A stretch of 64,000 bases of DNA from Argentina anserina (taxonomy: Eukaryota; Streptophyta; Magnoliopsida; Rosales; Rosaceae), in contig NC_065875.1 in the NCBI RefSeq assembly GCF_933775445.1, positions 19,963,555-20,027,554 on the forward strand, written 5' to 3'. The stretch's first letter is position 1. Each line of letters begins with the position of its first letter. This document shows positions 14,442 to 27,205 of the stretch, piece by piece. Below the pieces are notes generated by a model. The model had not been told where the DNA came from. It did no database searches and saw only the letters and a program-made list of their open reading frames with translations. The position numbers and the translations under genes were made by a program.

Positions 14442-16886
14442 TCAAGAACACGACTTAATCAAACCCAAGTTGTAAAGGAACTTTTCTGATCTTGTCCGAA
14501 AGAGATGTCCCAGAGAAAATCTTCCACTCTCCTGCGGTGGAGATTTTGAGTACATGTCTTCTTCGACACGCAGTATCGTCAACCCAATCTCTTGCCGAAC
14601 TGCCTCAATAGTCTCACTTGTCACTGGATTTCCAGATGTACCAGTCACGTAGAACACATTCACGGCTTGGGAACCCCTGGTCATAACCTCAGCTCGGGTG
14701 ACTGAAAGGCTGTTTTCTCGGAATATGCGAGTCACGTCAGAAAGAAGACCGGCTCTGTCATCACCACAGAGTTCTAGTCTTATGCCCTGCATCAGAAATG
14801 ATGCATTAGACTTAAAATGCTAAATGAGGTAGGGAAAAGCATATTAATTTAAATGTAACCAGGTTTCAATTATATTTGTACCTCAGAAGTTCGCCTTCGA
14901 ATAGCAGCCTCCAAGCAATGAATTACTCTCTGCCTCTCTCCTTCAGAACTAATAGGACAGCCATCTGTATGTCTTATATAATATTCCTGTTACACAAATG
15001 CCGAAATGTAAAAAGAATTAGAAATGCTACATTTGGCTTACAAAGATTTGCTATAGAGAAACTGACATTACTAAATGAGACCAGACAAAAACAACTAGGT
15101 TAAGGCAAAGAAGGACAAACCTGATAAGCCTCTGGTCCTTCAGCAATCACAGTTGCATGGTATACCACATATTGCATATCTGTTAAGGTGCATACTGTAT
15201 CAAAGAGCAACTTAGGACGATCCGGACACCTTAAGTTGACAACAGTATATCCTTTATCTGCACAGCTCTCAACAGTTACAAAGGGTTTGCTTCGATCACT
15301 GGCTGATCCGGAATCTGCGCTGTGCAGATCATAATCGCGATCTGCATACATCATCTGGTGAAGCCTCCTCTCCTTATGTGTAGAACCTACAGAAACAGCA
15401 GTATTGGCACTGCGCATATCTTTGTCTGCCTTGAGCACATTAAGGAGAAACTCTTTGATTTCAGAAAGACGCAAAGGATCATCAATAGGCTTCCCAGTTT
15501 CCTCATCTGTGATGTAAACAACTGATGCCATTCTTGAATTATGGGTCCATACTTCTCCCGCAACTACGTTACATTTGAGTTCAGCAAGAACAGCAAAAAC
15601 CTCAGAAAGCAAGCCTGCTCTGTCCCTTCCAGTCAATTCGATCGTAGTGTGTTCTGAGGCAGCTTGGACACCCACAGAACTTCTCAAGGCACGGAAGCTC
15701 CGCACTCTTGGTCCCAGAGACTGCAAAATTTGATTTCAAATCATCAAAATCAGTTAGAATTCGCAAGGTTCCAGAGTAAACTCCTACCATTTTTCAGTGG
15801 GACATTTCAAGAAGACACAAGTGTAGTAGCAGCAGAAAGCTCTTTGCTTTCATTTATGTACTTTGATAAGATTCAACACCAGGCCTAGAGTACCATGCAA
15901 GGCACTCTATTTATCAATTTAGACCTCATTTTAAAGATGAACATATACAAATGGATTAGCAAGTTTGGAAGACTAAACCATCAATACAAAACTGAATCAA
16001 GCAAGCGTCCTAAATGCAGATATACTAAAGCAAGTGTATCCACAATACAGCAAGGAAAAGATAATGAATGAATAAGTTCACCTGAAGTCATCTAAGCCAC
16101 TCATTCATTTTGCTACTGTAGTGAGATTCTAAGAAAATATGTCTCTTTAATGTTAATCAGATTTAATATTTCATAAACTAAATGAAAGAGGGGATTAATT
16201 TCGAGCACCTGCTGAATGCGCTCAGCTATTCCATCATCACAGAGCTTATTCCCCTGTTGATCAGTGACATGAAACACTGCAAACAAGATATAAAACAAGA
16301 ACATCAGCCTCAAAGAAACAAAATTTAAGAGCACAAATACAGCAATTGATACAAAAAAAACTTACCATCCATAAACCACTCTCCATCTGATGAAATGTAA
16401 GCCCTCCTTATAATTAGATTCAAATCATTCAGAACCTGAACCACCTCCAGCAAACTCCCACGCTTATTTGCACTGTCTACCTGCAAGAATTTCCCAAAGA
16501 GCAAAAGACAAAGAACCAAATGTTCAGAGAGAGACCCTTTTTGAAATGCTTGCAAATACAATTCAAGAAACTCAATTCACCTTAATCAGAGTGGCTTTCC
16601 TGCTTGTGCTGTTATCAACTGTAACCCTACAAATCCAACATCCACAAGAAACCAAATTAGACCAGAACACTCAAAAGAGTCACAATTTCATCTCCAAAAG
16701 GATCAAACTTTCAAGAAAACCAACAAAACCCAATTGTGCTGGACAAAAACCAAGAACTGCACAACCCCACAGAAACAAAACAAGAATCAAGCACAAGAGT
16801 GAACTCAATCACCTTGGAGGGTTCACTCTCAAAGCCAGCTTCTGAAACTCGTCGTCAACAGCAAGAGAAGGAGACCAACAATCCAT
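14442..16886 (-). CDS. ACR4: ACT-domain repeat protein ACR4-like
   Basis: Seven exons: 16813-16886, 16581-16626, 16366-16480, 16209-16276, 15121-15720, 14882-14986 and 14442-14786. They sum to 1353 nt, giving 450 residues, the usual length for plant ACR proteins. The start [17 protein letters not shown], with exon 1 ending at residue 24-25, is the classic ACR N-terminus. Four ACT-type modules can be read: [60 protein letters not shown] and [19 protein letters not shown]. The tail [14 protein letters not shown] is characteristic of the ACR4/ACR5 branch. ACT domains bind amino acids or other small ligands; plant ACR proteins are thought to sense amino acids or nitrogen status, without a known enzymatic activity. 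The family call is firm; the choice of ACR4 over close paralogues is a recollection of family ends. Confidence 0.9.
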
Positions 16887-18177
16887 TCGTGGGGGTTCAG
16901 AAACAGAACAAAAACAAAACAAAAAAGGAGTCAAAATTTGAGCTTTGTGGTAAAATCACAAGAAGGGTGTTGTTCTTGTTCTCCCCAGTAGTCTCTGGTA
17001 GCTTCTTTTTAAGGTTTGGAAATGGAGAAAGTGAGAGAAAGAGAGGAAGAGGGTGGTGGCCTCCTAATTGTCGTGGCTCTTGTGTTTGGTTGGGTGGTGG
17101 TGCCTCTTGAGCTGGACGAAGAGTTTTTGGAGGGACATAACAACAACACCAACAACAAATTCATTAAACAAAAAAAGAGGAGAGGCATGCTACTATCATC
17201 TGGGCCCCCAAACTTCCCTCCCTTAGAACACTGGTCTTCGTTTCAAAAAAGAAGAAAAGAACACCTGGTCTTTCTCACAACACATATTAAGGTACCCTAG
17301 AAATAAAGGGCTAACACAGTCACAGCACACAACACATGCGTGTGAAAATCTAGTGAGGATTTTGTAGATGCTGTGCTTTATAATAAGGGGGGATTCTCCT
17401 ACTACTTGAGCTTCTCTTATCTCAATAATGCAATAGAAATCTAGGAGGATTATGGTGGACTTTGAGGGTACCTTCCTCTAGGATTCTCATTTTAAATGTA
17501 GGAGGATTCTTGGTGCACCCTTTTGATTTAAGAAAGCTTCAACTCGACTGATCTCTCTCTCTCTCTCTCTGTCATTTTTCTTTGTATTTTGATTGACAAA
17601 AGAAGAGAAATGAATCCTGGTCATTTGGAAGAGAAATAAAGAGGTTTCCAAATGTAGGGTGGTATCCTTAAGCTGGGAGGGAAACCCTTTTGTCTCTTTT
17701 ATTTTGTTACCAAGAATCTGCCCTCCATTCCGTTTTCAAATCTCTGGATATGATTTGCTTGGCTACTTCCAAATGCAGTGTCACCACCCAATCTGCTGCT
17801 CATAATGACCTTTAGTTTTTTGTGCTTTCCATTTTCGACTAGGCAGGGTGAAAGCAATGGGAAACCATAAGATCACATTTTTGAGGTCTATTGCTTTGGA
17901 AATAATACATATAGTTTTTCTTTCACATTATTCAAACGGAGAACAATAGAATGGTAGATTCAGTGTATGCTCATAATTTCATAAATGTTACTTTAGATTA
18001 CAAAGTTTTAAACCGGATGCGTGAACGGTTTGGAAAACGCATTATGCATTCAAGAACAATAAAATTTCTTTTTTTATGAAACTTGTTTCCATTGATCTAA
18101 TTTATTTCTAGTTGAGTGCTTACCTTTGACATATGAAGTAAACTAATTAAAAGTGTGGGCTATTAAGCCTATTATTT
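16887..18177. other. ACR4-like 5' UTR/promoter and intergenic DNA
   Basis: The stretch just right of 16886 is the leader and promoter of the minus-strand ACR4-like gene. A CT microsatellite lies at 17551-17571. No further gene is visible. Frames on the plus strand near 16730-17300 are AC- and GA-rich and look like leader sequence, not protein. Confidence 0.5.
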
Positions 18178-19015
18178 TAAGGGTGGGCACGAAACGAGAT
18201 GAGGTTAATCTCACGTTTCATCTCACTCATTAAATTCGGAACAGGATTGGGATGAGATTTGTGTTCTTAAAAGTTCGTCCCACTTGGGATCAATCCTATC
18301 GAGATCGGGACGGGATCAGGATGAGATTGAGTTTATCTCACCTTCCCGGACTTTAAATAATAAATACTTAATTTACCACAAATAAATTTTTAGTATGAAT
18401 TATTATAAAAAAAGAAACATATGGATTGTTCCAAACTTCTAAATATCATTCACCATCTGCTTTGATACCATGAGTTTAATTATTATAAAATTAAATTAAT
18501 CATTCGAATTATAGCGTTATAGATATTGTACATGAAAATTATATTGTTATCATACAAGAGAAACATATATAATTATATATTATATATAAGATTATATATG
18601 TTCCGATTGCTAATTTCATAGAAATTTGCAATATACGAATCTTCTTTATTTATATCACATAACTCGAACCATATATTAATCAGAAAATTAACCGAGACTT
18701 GTTTATCTTTAGGAAATGAATCAAGATCCAAGATTTATTCTTTGAAGCTAGTCATTTCCTTATCAAATGCATTTAAGGTGTTCTCATAAATTATAAATGT
18801 ATGGTGATGATGAAATATTTGATGGTTAAAATTCAAATGAAATTTAAACGGGACATGACAGGATTGAGTGTGATAGAATTCGTCTCACATTTCATCCCAC
18901 CGTAGTAAAATGAGACTAGATCGGGACGGAACTAATGTTTTTAAACTTCCGTCATGTCCCATCCCGGCAAATTTCAGAACGGGATCAGGATTCAAGTAAT
19001 TTATACCCACCCCTA
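18178..19015. mobile_element. hAT-like non-autonomous element 3 (838 bp)
   Basis: Ends are TAAGGGTGGGCACGAAA and, read inward from the right, TAGGGGTGGGTATAAAT. The flanking 8-bp sites are TATTATTT (18170-18177) and TATTATTG (19016-19023), 7 of 8 identical, the clearest target duplication of the four similar elements. Sub-terminal GGGATCAGGAT/GGGACGGGAT-type repeats occur near both ends. The centre is AT-rich and non-coding. Confidence 0.8.
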
Positions 19016-20237
19016 TATTATTGTATATCTATTGTATAATGTATCTGATAAGGAGCGAGGTCTATTGCCTATAGCTTTGTAGAAGATAACTCATGCTCGG
19101 AAATCATTAACAGTCTATGGGATAAGAGGGAATACCATGCCATAGTTTCCTCTCATCACTCACCGTTTAATTTATGGCATCGGTTTTAATTTACTCCCAC
19201 TTTAAGTTTATGATATGAATCAAGCCAATTTCTTTCGTTCTTTCTTATTGTATTGGTCATCAAGAAGCACATTAACTCGCGCTTTACATAGACAAGACAA
19301 ATTAATTGACTTGTGTTTCAATGATACACAATATTGATCAAGAACATTAAGTCACTCACTACTATGGTAAATTATTATTAAGTTTATAAATACGATCAAA
19401 CCTGACTCTTTACAAGAGAGTGAGGAGCTAAACATATGTCTAAGGAAGAAAAAAGAAAAAGAAAAAACAGAATCATGTTGTTGATATGGAAATGCAGAAG
19501 TGTTTGGTATGGGAGTCAAAGTCTCAAAGATCTCCATATCAAGAGAGACAGGAGATGGGGATTTGAATATATACAATTATGAGGAACCGCATAATAAATG
19601 AGAGAGTAGTCAGGGCCATACTGAAACATCTCCACTTGCCATAACTAACTTATCCAGCACATGATACACACATGTAACCTCACAGAAATAAAAGAGCAAT
19701 CACAACACCTAGCTGCACCCAGCACAAGAACAGTGGCTTTTAATATACCCAGTTCCAGTGGGTCTCCCCTCTCTGCAAAAACATCAATAATTATTGAGGC
19801 CAAGTATCTCTGATCTTGTTCTAGGTGGCCTTTGAATATAAATTTTTGTTAGTTATCAGTTATAATTGAAATCCAAGCACCAGAAAATCAAATCAGAAGA
19901 GGGAGCAACAGGACTGTACCTGGAAGTGAAAAGATGGGTAAGACTGAGCAAGCAAGGCAAACAGCTCCATGTGCCTGCAGGGGGCTTTAATTTTCCAACA
20001 CATGATGAAGAGCTATAATAAGACCTATCTATGCTGCCTGCTATGGTGTGTGGGATTTTGATATTTTTCTTTCTTTCTGTGGGGGTTTGAAAATGGAAAT
20101 GGGGTTGTTGGTTTACGCCGTTTACCACTTTACCCTAGCTTTTGGTGGGTGGTTGATTCAGCTAGAGCATGACACTTGTGGGTGGTGCTGCATTATTGGT
20201 GTGTGTGTTCTTAAGTTGCATGGAATCGGGTGTGGGT
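19016..20237. other. Intergenic DNA without a recognised gene
   Basis: No exon chain or RNA gene could be supported. A weak 13-bp stem (19481-19493 with 19530-19542) is present but too short to call a microRNA precursor. Confidence 0.4.
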
Positions 20238-20934
20238 ACGTGGAAGCGAAACGTTTAGAAACGCGGAAGCGTTTTTTTTTCAAAAATTAAGGAAGCGGGT
20301 GCGTTTTGGAAGCGTCATAATATATATATATATTATATTTTTATATTTTATTTTTAATTATTTTATCTAGTATTAAAATAACTGGATAACTATTAATAAC
20401 TTATTTTTTAACCCATGATTATCTTTAATTATAGCATTATTAAAGTTTCATTTCAAAATTCAAACAAAAGAATGTACAACATAGTGTGAAAGTGTTGGGC
20501 ACGTGAAAATCAAAGAAACATCACTAGATTAAATTGATAAAAAAAAGATTCGTCTTCTCTCTGTCTCTCTCTCATATGAATTTTTTTCATATCTCTCCAC
20601 AACTCTCTGTCTTCTCTCTATATCTCTCTCATCTAGATTTTCCTAATATTTCTCCCCCTTATTTCTGACACATATTAGATTGATTGATGATGATTATCTT
20701 TAACCACTTAACGAAATAAATAAGAAGATGAGACGACAAGAAGAGTCTCAAGACATTGATTGATGAAATAGAAGTAGAGAAGGAATCACGCTTCCAATTT
20801 GGAAGTCAACGCTTCTGCCGCGCTTCCAATTTGGAAGCTAACGCTTCCGTCGCGCTTCCCCGCGCTTCCGAGCGCTTCCGCTCCCGCTTCCGCTTCTGAA
20901 GCGGGAATCGGTCGTCCAACCAAGCTTCCGTGCT
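20238..20934. mobile_element. hAT-like non-autonomous element 4, GGAAGC-rich (697 bp)
   Basis: The left end ACGTGGAAGCG faces a right end whose reverse complement is AGCACGGAAGC. Flanks GTGTGGGT (20230-20237) and ATGTAGGT (20935-20942) match at 6 of 8 positions. The right sub-terminal region (20789-20910) packs at least ten GCTTCC copies, while the left carries GGAAGC copies, so the element can fold back on itself. The interior is AT-rich with CT-rich patches. The superfamily is inferred from the 8-bp duplication; the exact ends are uncertain by a few bases. Confidence 0.55.
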
Positions 20935-21170
20935 ATGTAGGTGTGTTCAGTGTTCTCACGTGCCTTTCATTTTCAACTCAAATTTGTTTCAAGGCTGTGG
21001 ATGCGTACGCTGCCATCATATGATTCATAGAAACTTCATTGCAAATTATGACGAGGGAGAAAGTACTTCCTTAGGAGTTTGAAGACATCAATTTTATAGC
21101 GAGTGTAATCGTAGAAAAAGAATGCCGATGCTTTGTGTCTAGCTTGGCATCTCACTATCTCATATACCAT

Positions 21171-21390
21171 ACCTAATTATGAAAACATTGGAAATCAAAA
21201 TAATAGTTGCAAAGTCAAATTTATTAGTTCTCATCAAATCAAACTTTAGAATGGGTGAGATCGGTAATTAGAAAGTGATATACCTAATTATGAAAACATT
21301 GGAAATCAAAATAATAGTTGCAAACTCAAATGTACTAGTTCTCATCAAATCAAACTTTAGAATGGGTGGGATCGATAATTAGAAAGTGAT
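21171..21390 (+). repeat. 111-bp tandem duplication (two copies)
   Basis: Copy 1 runs 21171-21281 and copy 2 runs 21282-21390. Both begin ACCTAATTATGAAAACATTG and end AATTAGAAAGTGAT, with a handful of substitutions between them. No coding potential. Confidence 0.9.
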
Positions 21391-22639
21391 GTGTATACTA
21401 CAGAGTTATTTGATAATTCATGTAAGAATTTCGTGCTTATGACCATAGATATGATAACAACAGGAGAGAGTCCAGCTTCATCAAACCATCACTTTCTCCA
21501 AGAATCAAGTGATTCCACAATGTTAGCAAGTCATCTCCAATTAATCTTCAAGATTGTTAGCAATTAGATTGATATGGTATTTGATTCTATAAATCACACA
21601 TTAGTACTTACTTTAGATATCATATTGCTACTGTATAAATGTAGGCCTGTACCGTACTTTCAAACCATTAATTCGACATCTGCTCTTTAATATCATATAT
21701 ATGGACAAATATGGTGCTCAAATTGTATTAGAATTATTGGCCACAATTTGATGTAACCATAGTTATAGACTTATAGTTGGTTCAACTGTATAACGTAAAA
21801 CAATTATCTTTTTTCTTGTTGGTCCAAGTATTGGTAGTCCAAGGGGAAGACTGTAGAATTTGGGGAATTATTAATCTCAATAAGAAATTTGTAGAAAAAT
21901 TGATGGGATAGAATTGTGCTATTATACATGCTTAAGTAATGGTCACGGTGTGAAAATCTTTTACATATAAGTTAGGTTCGTAATCCCAGGTTAGCAAACC
22001 TGGTTTAGTTTTTTATTTTTCGATAACTTTGAAAACATGCAGCTCTAGATACACCTTCTTCCCATCTGATCTAAGTTGAATAAGTTGGTTGCCCTCAATT
22101 GGGAGTGATCTTGGAGCATATGGTGTGGCCGTGTGGATAAGTGTGGGTTCCGAGTTGTCTATTAGCAGTTTAGCACGATGAAGGAAGAGGTTAAGCAGAC
22201 TTACTGCTTTGTAAGACTGATTTGTTGGATTTTTATGAGGAGAAGCAAGATCATGAGGCAGACAGAACTAGTAGAACATTAGCTGATAATCATGGCGGAA
22301 AAACAAGCAATGCAAATGGTAGAGGGGATCAGGACTTTGGATGTGCCCCGAGCTTGTAGACTGGTTTGGGGCGTCATCGGAAGACTCTCGTACACAACAT
22401 GACATACATGTTTGGTTAGTTTAAAATCTATAACAACCTATGAGTTTTTGAGCCAATATGTACTTTCTTCATGAGTTATAATATGAAACTTCGTGGTTAT
22501 TTTGTGAACTTCATTATTCTTTACATATTCAATGACTATGTGTAATAGCTTTTAATGGACTCTAGAATTTACTAGAACTCACTTTTGTGATTCTTAAGTA
22601 ATTCCATATTTGGTGCTCACCATTTGACAACAGCTCTAG
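21391..22639. other. AT-rich intergenic DNA, nothing recognised
   Basis: No protein-like frame, RNA gene or clear repeat boundary was found. It lies between the tandem duplication and the LINE-like fragments. Confidence 0.4.
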
Positions 22640-22890
22640 CTAGATCGTGGCACAAGGTTCTCTAGCAGCTTGGTATTATGGTACCAGAACTCCATGAGCT
22701 TCATGTACTGCCCGGAAAAACATCACAAGCTAGTTTGGAGTGTGTATAAAGAGAGAAATGACCGGTTTTTTTCTTGGTGGGATACGCAAGCGGGCAGCAA
22801 GTCTTTTCTCATAATTAGTGGCAAAAGAAGCAGCTCATTCTTTTCGATGTGTCTATGTTTACTTGCTTTGTGCGAAATGTAAAGATTCAA
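22640..22890 (+). mobile_element. Possible LINE fragment (zf-RVT region)
   Basis: The frame beginning at 22670 includes SLVWSVYKERNDRFF. This resembles the W-x-I-W-K-E-R-N-x-R-x-F signature that follows the zinc-binding region of plant L1-type ORF2 proteins. Nothing else from the element is intact. The call rests on one motif, so confidence is low. Confidence 0.35.
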
Positions 22891-23218
22891 CCCGCTTCCT
22901 TTTCTTAAGCGCGCAGGTTGACAAAGGGTGTTCTCTGCAGGTCATGTGTTCACGTACTCAATTGGAAAAGAAACCCTTACAATGTTGGTGCCCCACATCA
23001 TATTAGTAGTGCAAGTGTTTAATAATGAATGAGTGAGTTTGTAACTATGAATAAGTTGTGACTGAATATGTTTACCTATACCACCATATTGCATTTACCG
23101 TCAATCAAAAACATGGCTCTAACAAGTTACATGTTTGTAGAGGCACCTACATGGTAATGACCTGATCCCAAACCTTGTTATTTCTCTCGTTCCACAACTC
23201 CAAAGTTGGAAAAGCAGC

Positions 23219-23485
23219 TCAGCAAAGACTTCTTGAAATCATGAAATGACTAATCTCTAGCACAACTGCTCGACCAAGCACTCGGCCAGATGAGTTCAAT
23301 AACTGTATAGCTTGAGAAATTCCACTGGTTTGTTTATGTACTTTTTGTGATGAATCTGTTAAGCTAGCTTTAGTATCCACTCCGAGAAAGAATAAACTTT
23401 GGTTATTGGAAACCCCGAGAATCACCTGCGACCAATGCTGCCAACCGCAAACAAGGCCTTTGTGCCAAGAGGCATCACAGTTCAA
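23219..23485 (-). mobile_element. Possible RNase H-like LINE fragment
   Basis: The frame starts MNCDASWHKGLVCGW, resembling the first strand of plant LINE-type RNase H (x-N-x-D-A-S/A-W-x-K-G), where the Asp is a catalytic residue. The matching later motifs are not clear. It lies on the strand opposite to the fragment at 22640-22890, so the two are not one simple copy. Confidence 0.35.
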
Positions 23486-24237
23486 TCTTGAAGGAGTTGT
23501 GAGGCAGAGGAGATCAAACTTGAGGAAACATTATCAGCAGACTACATAACAACTGGAACTATAGGCTTCTTAATTTGAGTTTGTGATACAGAGAGGGCTC
23601 AAGTACAATGATTGTTCTACCAGAATCGCAATCCGTAAATCATGGCTTTCAATCAATTCTTTTGGTAACTTGTATACATGTTCTAATGAGTGTCTTACAA
23701 GAGCAAGACATTTGTTGCTAACAGTGTGAAAGAAACACAAGCGACCATCTAATTCAACCTTGCTCAGAAATATGAAGCACGTTCAGAAATTCTAACACTT
23801 GGTGAATGTTTCTGCTCACAATTGTCAAAAAGCTGAAAACCAAAGCAATCTTGCTATGAAGTTTAGCTACCAGACCCAGTAATCCCTTCTGTTATGTGTG
23901 CCAGTGGAATAATAATTTGTTTTAAACATTTTCATTAGGCCAGTATATTACACTGACTGTACTTGCAGCTAGTTAAAACATTGAAAACCATATTCGTTCA
24001 CAACTTCACATACAAGGCAAAAAGAAAGTAAACAATACCTATTTCAGCAAACAACAACAAAAACATGTGCACCATGATTGAACTTTGTGTATTAATAGAT
24101 GTTAAGTTGTTGACAAAGAGCAGAATCAAGGAAAACTGGAAAAATCCTACCTGTGACTAACAGTTGCGATTAAGTAGCACCAAACTCTTATGTTCCATGG
24201 ACAACCAGCCGAAAATTTTAAATAATTTGATTCCAAG
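23486..24237. other. Probable G6PDH 3' UTR and intergenic DNA
   Basis: No coding frame stands out. The right-hand part directly follows the stop codon of the minus-strand G6PDH gene and probably contains its 3' UTR. Confidence 0.4.
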
Positions 24238-27140
24238 TTACTGATCCACACCAACATCCCCCCACCGGACTTTGTATCTTGCTGCAAGATAGTGTGCCCC
24301 GACAGGACCCCTACTTCCGTAAGGATAGTACTCTGGAATAATCTTCTTCTCTTCTATTTCTTTCAACAAAGGTGTGAAGAGTGACCAAGCTGCGTCTAAT
24401 TCATCGCTCCGGATAAAAAGTCTCCGTTCACCTTCTATAGCATCCAGCAGAAGCCTCTCGTAAGCATCTGGAATCTCCATTGAATATCTAGAAAGTATAT
24501 ATAATGGTTAATACGTGTAAGCATTCTATTGTAGAAAAATCATTAAGAATGACAAAAGCACTTATCAGCATACATTCAGTTTATGATTTTGACTCAGATC
24601 TTTTAAAGGATATCTTTTAAGTTTCAATTACCTGGCTGCATAGTGAAGATTCAAATTACTCCTGTCCAACCGCATCCCCAAACCAGGGACTTTGTTGTTG
24701 ATTTTCAAAAAAATAGCTTCATCAGGCTGTACTCGGATTACAAGTTCATTTGTAGCACGATCAAGATCTGTTCCAATGTTTCGATTATACAAATTTCCAG
24801 GCACATGCCGAAACTGTACCCTTATCTCAGCCCTGAAAAAAAAAGGAGAAAGTATATAAATTTCTCTATGCAGATCAAACCACCCAAAAAAAAAAACAAC
24901 AAACCAGGCAATCTAATTGAACAAACCTCTTATTATGTAATGCTTTTCCAGCTTTCATCAGGAAAGGCACCCCATCCCATCTTGCGTTGTCTATGAAGAG
25001 TGCAGCTGCTGCAAATGTTGGAGTCAAGCTGCCTTTGGGTACAGTTTTGTCATCAGTGTAAGCTGGGTAAGTAACACCTCCTCTGACATGGCTTTTGTAT
25101 TGCCCTGTTACCACATTTTCAAGTTGCAATGGCCTCATAGAGCGCAAAACTTTGACCTGGCATAAAGCAAGCAATTTCAAAAAAAAAACCAGGAAAATCA
25201 TATCATAAGTGGCATTAAATCAACCTCATTACCTTCTCATTTCTGATATCTTCTGCATCCAAACTGACAGGGGTTTCCATTGCAAAGAGGGCCAGTATCT
25301 GAAGCAAGTGGTTCTGCATTATGTCTCTTATTATACCGTAATTATCAAAGTACCCTCCACGCCCTTCAGTGCCAAAATCTTCAGAGAATATTAACTGCAC
25401 ATTCCTGATGTACTGCCTTGACCACAAGGGTTCAAAAATAAGATTGGAAAAGCGAAGTACTGAAAGGTTTTCCACTAGCTCCTTCCCAAGATAGTGGTCT
25501 ATCCTGTTGATCGAAACAAGAGACAATCATTAAAATATGACCCGACACTAATTACATGATCAAAACCAACCAAGTTTGGTAAGAAGGTTACCTGAATATT
25601 TGATCTTCTTGAAGGTACTGCTTGAGGGCTTTGGTCAAAGAGGCAGATGATTCTGAATCTCGGCCAAAGGGTTTCTCAACAATAACTCTAGTCCAGCCAT
25701 TGCCAGATGAAGCAGACAAGCTTGCACAGCGAACAGCATCTATGAATATGTTCGGAGGAATAGATAGATAGAACAGGCGGTTAGGAATTCGTCCACCCTA
25801 CACATGCAGACATGCAGTTCACTGTCAGTCTAAACAGGAGTAGAGTTGAGGTGTAGAAATCATTACTTGAATGCCGTTGAAATGAAAAAATAACAAAATG
25901 TAATTATGACACTCTGATCCCAATTAATGAATGTGCTTGCAAAGTATTATATTCTAGCCAACATTCTATCACTAAGCACATCATAACGGTCAACCTTTAA
26001 GCTCAGACACACCAACATTACCTCATGTTCTTTAAGTTTCTTGTCCAGCTGTGCAAAGTGATCCTGTGAATCATACTGACCAGAGTGGTAGAAACATCTT
26101 TCAAGAAATTGGTCCATCTTTTCGCCACAGTTCTCCCTGAAATTCCCCAAAACAAAGTCATATACCAACTAACCTCAATGCATTCCATAACCAACAAGAC
26201 AAAGAAAAAAGTAACCGAATTGTTAGATATATTGCACCCTACATAACAAGCAAGCAACCCCATTCCACAAAAGCAAGAATGAAGCAGAACTCACCTCTGG
26301 TCAATTCTACAAGTAAGTGTCTTGCTAACCATGGTTCTGAGCTCCGCATCAGTCATCTTACTCCGAGCATAACCAAAAATAGTGAAGTGCTGCAAGAAAG
26401 ATCACACATTCATTATCAAACCAATTGATCTAAACCTCGAAATCAATGACAAACAGCAGAGGGTGTAACAATGTACACACCTTAGGGAGGCAACCCTCAT
26501 AATAAAGCGCAAAAAGAGCCGGAAATATCTTCTTTTTTGCAAGGTCCCCAGATGCTCCAACCACAGTAATACTCACAGTGGACTCAGTTTCTTCGAAAGT
26601 AAACCCACTCCCGTCTTTACTCTCCTCCACAGAACCAGACGCAGCTGAAAGCAACCCCTCTTTCAATTTCTTGAAAGCACTATCATTCTCAACAGGCTTG
26701 ACTACTGGCGCCACTGCCCACACAACCAATACAAAATCCAAAATTTAGACACACTAAACTCCAAAGCCTCAAACTTTCCAAGTCCAAAATGGAACAACAT
26801 CTAGTTTCACTAAATTCCCAAATGCTTTCATATCAAACTGACCAAAGACTAAAAGATCAACATATTAAAGACTCAAACTTTGCATTCAACTCAACACAGA
26901 ATATATAAACAACACAAACCCAGAAAAACTAGTGCATTGAAAAGAGTGATCGAGCTAACCATCTTGCATGCTGACACCATTTTGCTGCGGAACGGATTGA
27001 GAGACCTTGGTGGAGATGAAGCGTTTGGGGCTCGGAGAAACCGCCACCCTCTGCACACTTCTGTGTAGGGACGAATACGACACGGACGACGACGATGATG
27101 AGTAAGTGCGGCAGCAACGAGTGGATGGAAGGGTCGCCAT
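24238..27140 (-). CDS. G6PD: Plastidic glucose-6-phosphate 1-dehydrogenase
   Basis: Nine exons: 26960-27140, 26481-26713, 26295-26389, 26022-26136, 25592-25797, 25233-25503, 24927-25156, 24632-24832 and 24238-24487. They sum to 1782 nt, giving 593 residues. It oxidises glucose-6-phosphate to 6-phosphogluconolactone with NADP+, the first step of the oxidative pentose phosphate pathway. Residues 1 to about 60 are a Ser/Arg-rich transit peptide. Then come the NADP-binding [16 protein letters not shown], the substrate motif [29 protein letters not shown] and the C-terminal [18 protein letters not shown]. Cys165 and Cys173 (TCRIDQRENC) sit eight apart, at the place of the thioredoxin-regulated pair known in potato plastid G6PDH, so redox inactivation in light is likely. 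This suggests a P1-type isoform. Met at 27185 is an upstream in-frame option, but [10 protein letters not shown] (27140) gives the expected transit peptide. Confidence 0.95.
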
Positions 27141-27205
27141 TTCTGGGTTTCTATGTGTATGTTGATTGAGAAATTCAGAGACCAAACTTGGTTAAGTTGA
27201 GTTCG

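Noticed and set aside
19481..19542. Possible microRNA hairpin; includes GAAGTGTTTGG, also found in miR395
   Set aside because: Only a 13-bp outer stem is present, and the miR395-like part has no complementary arm nearby.
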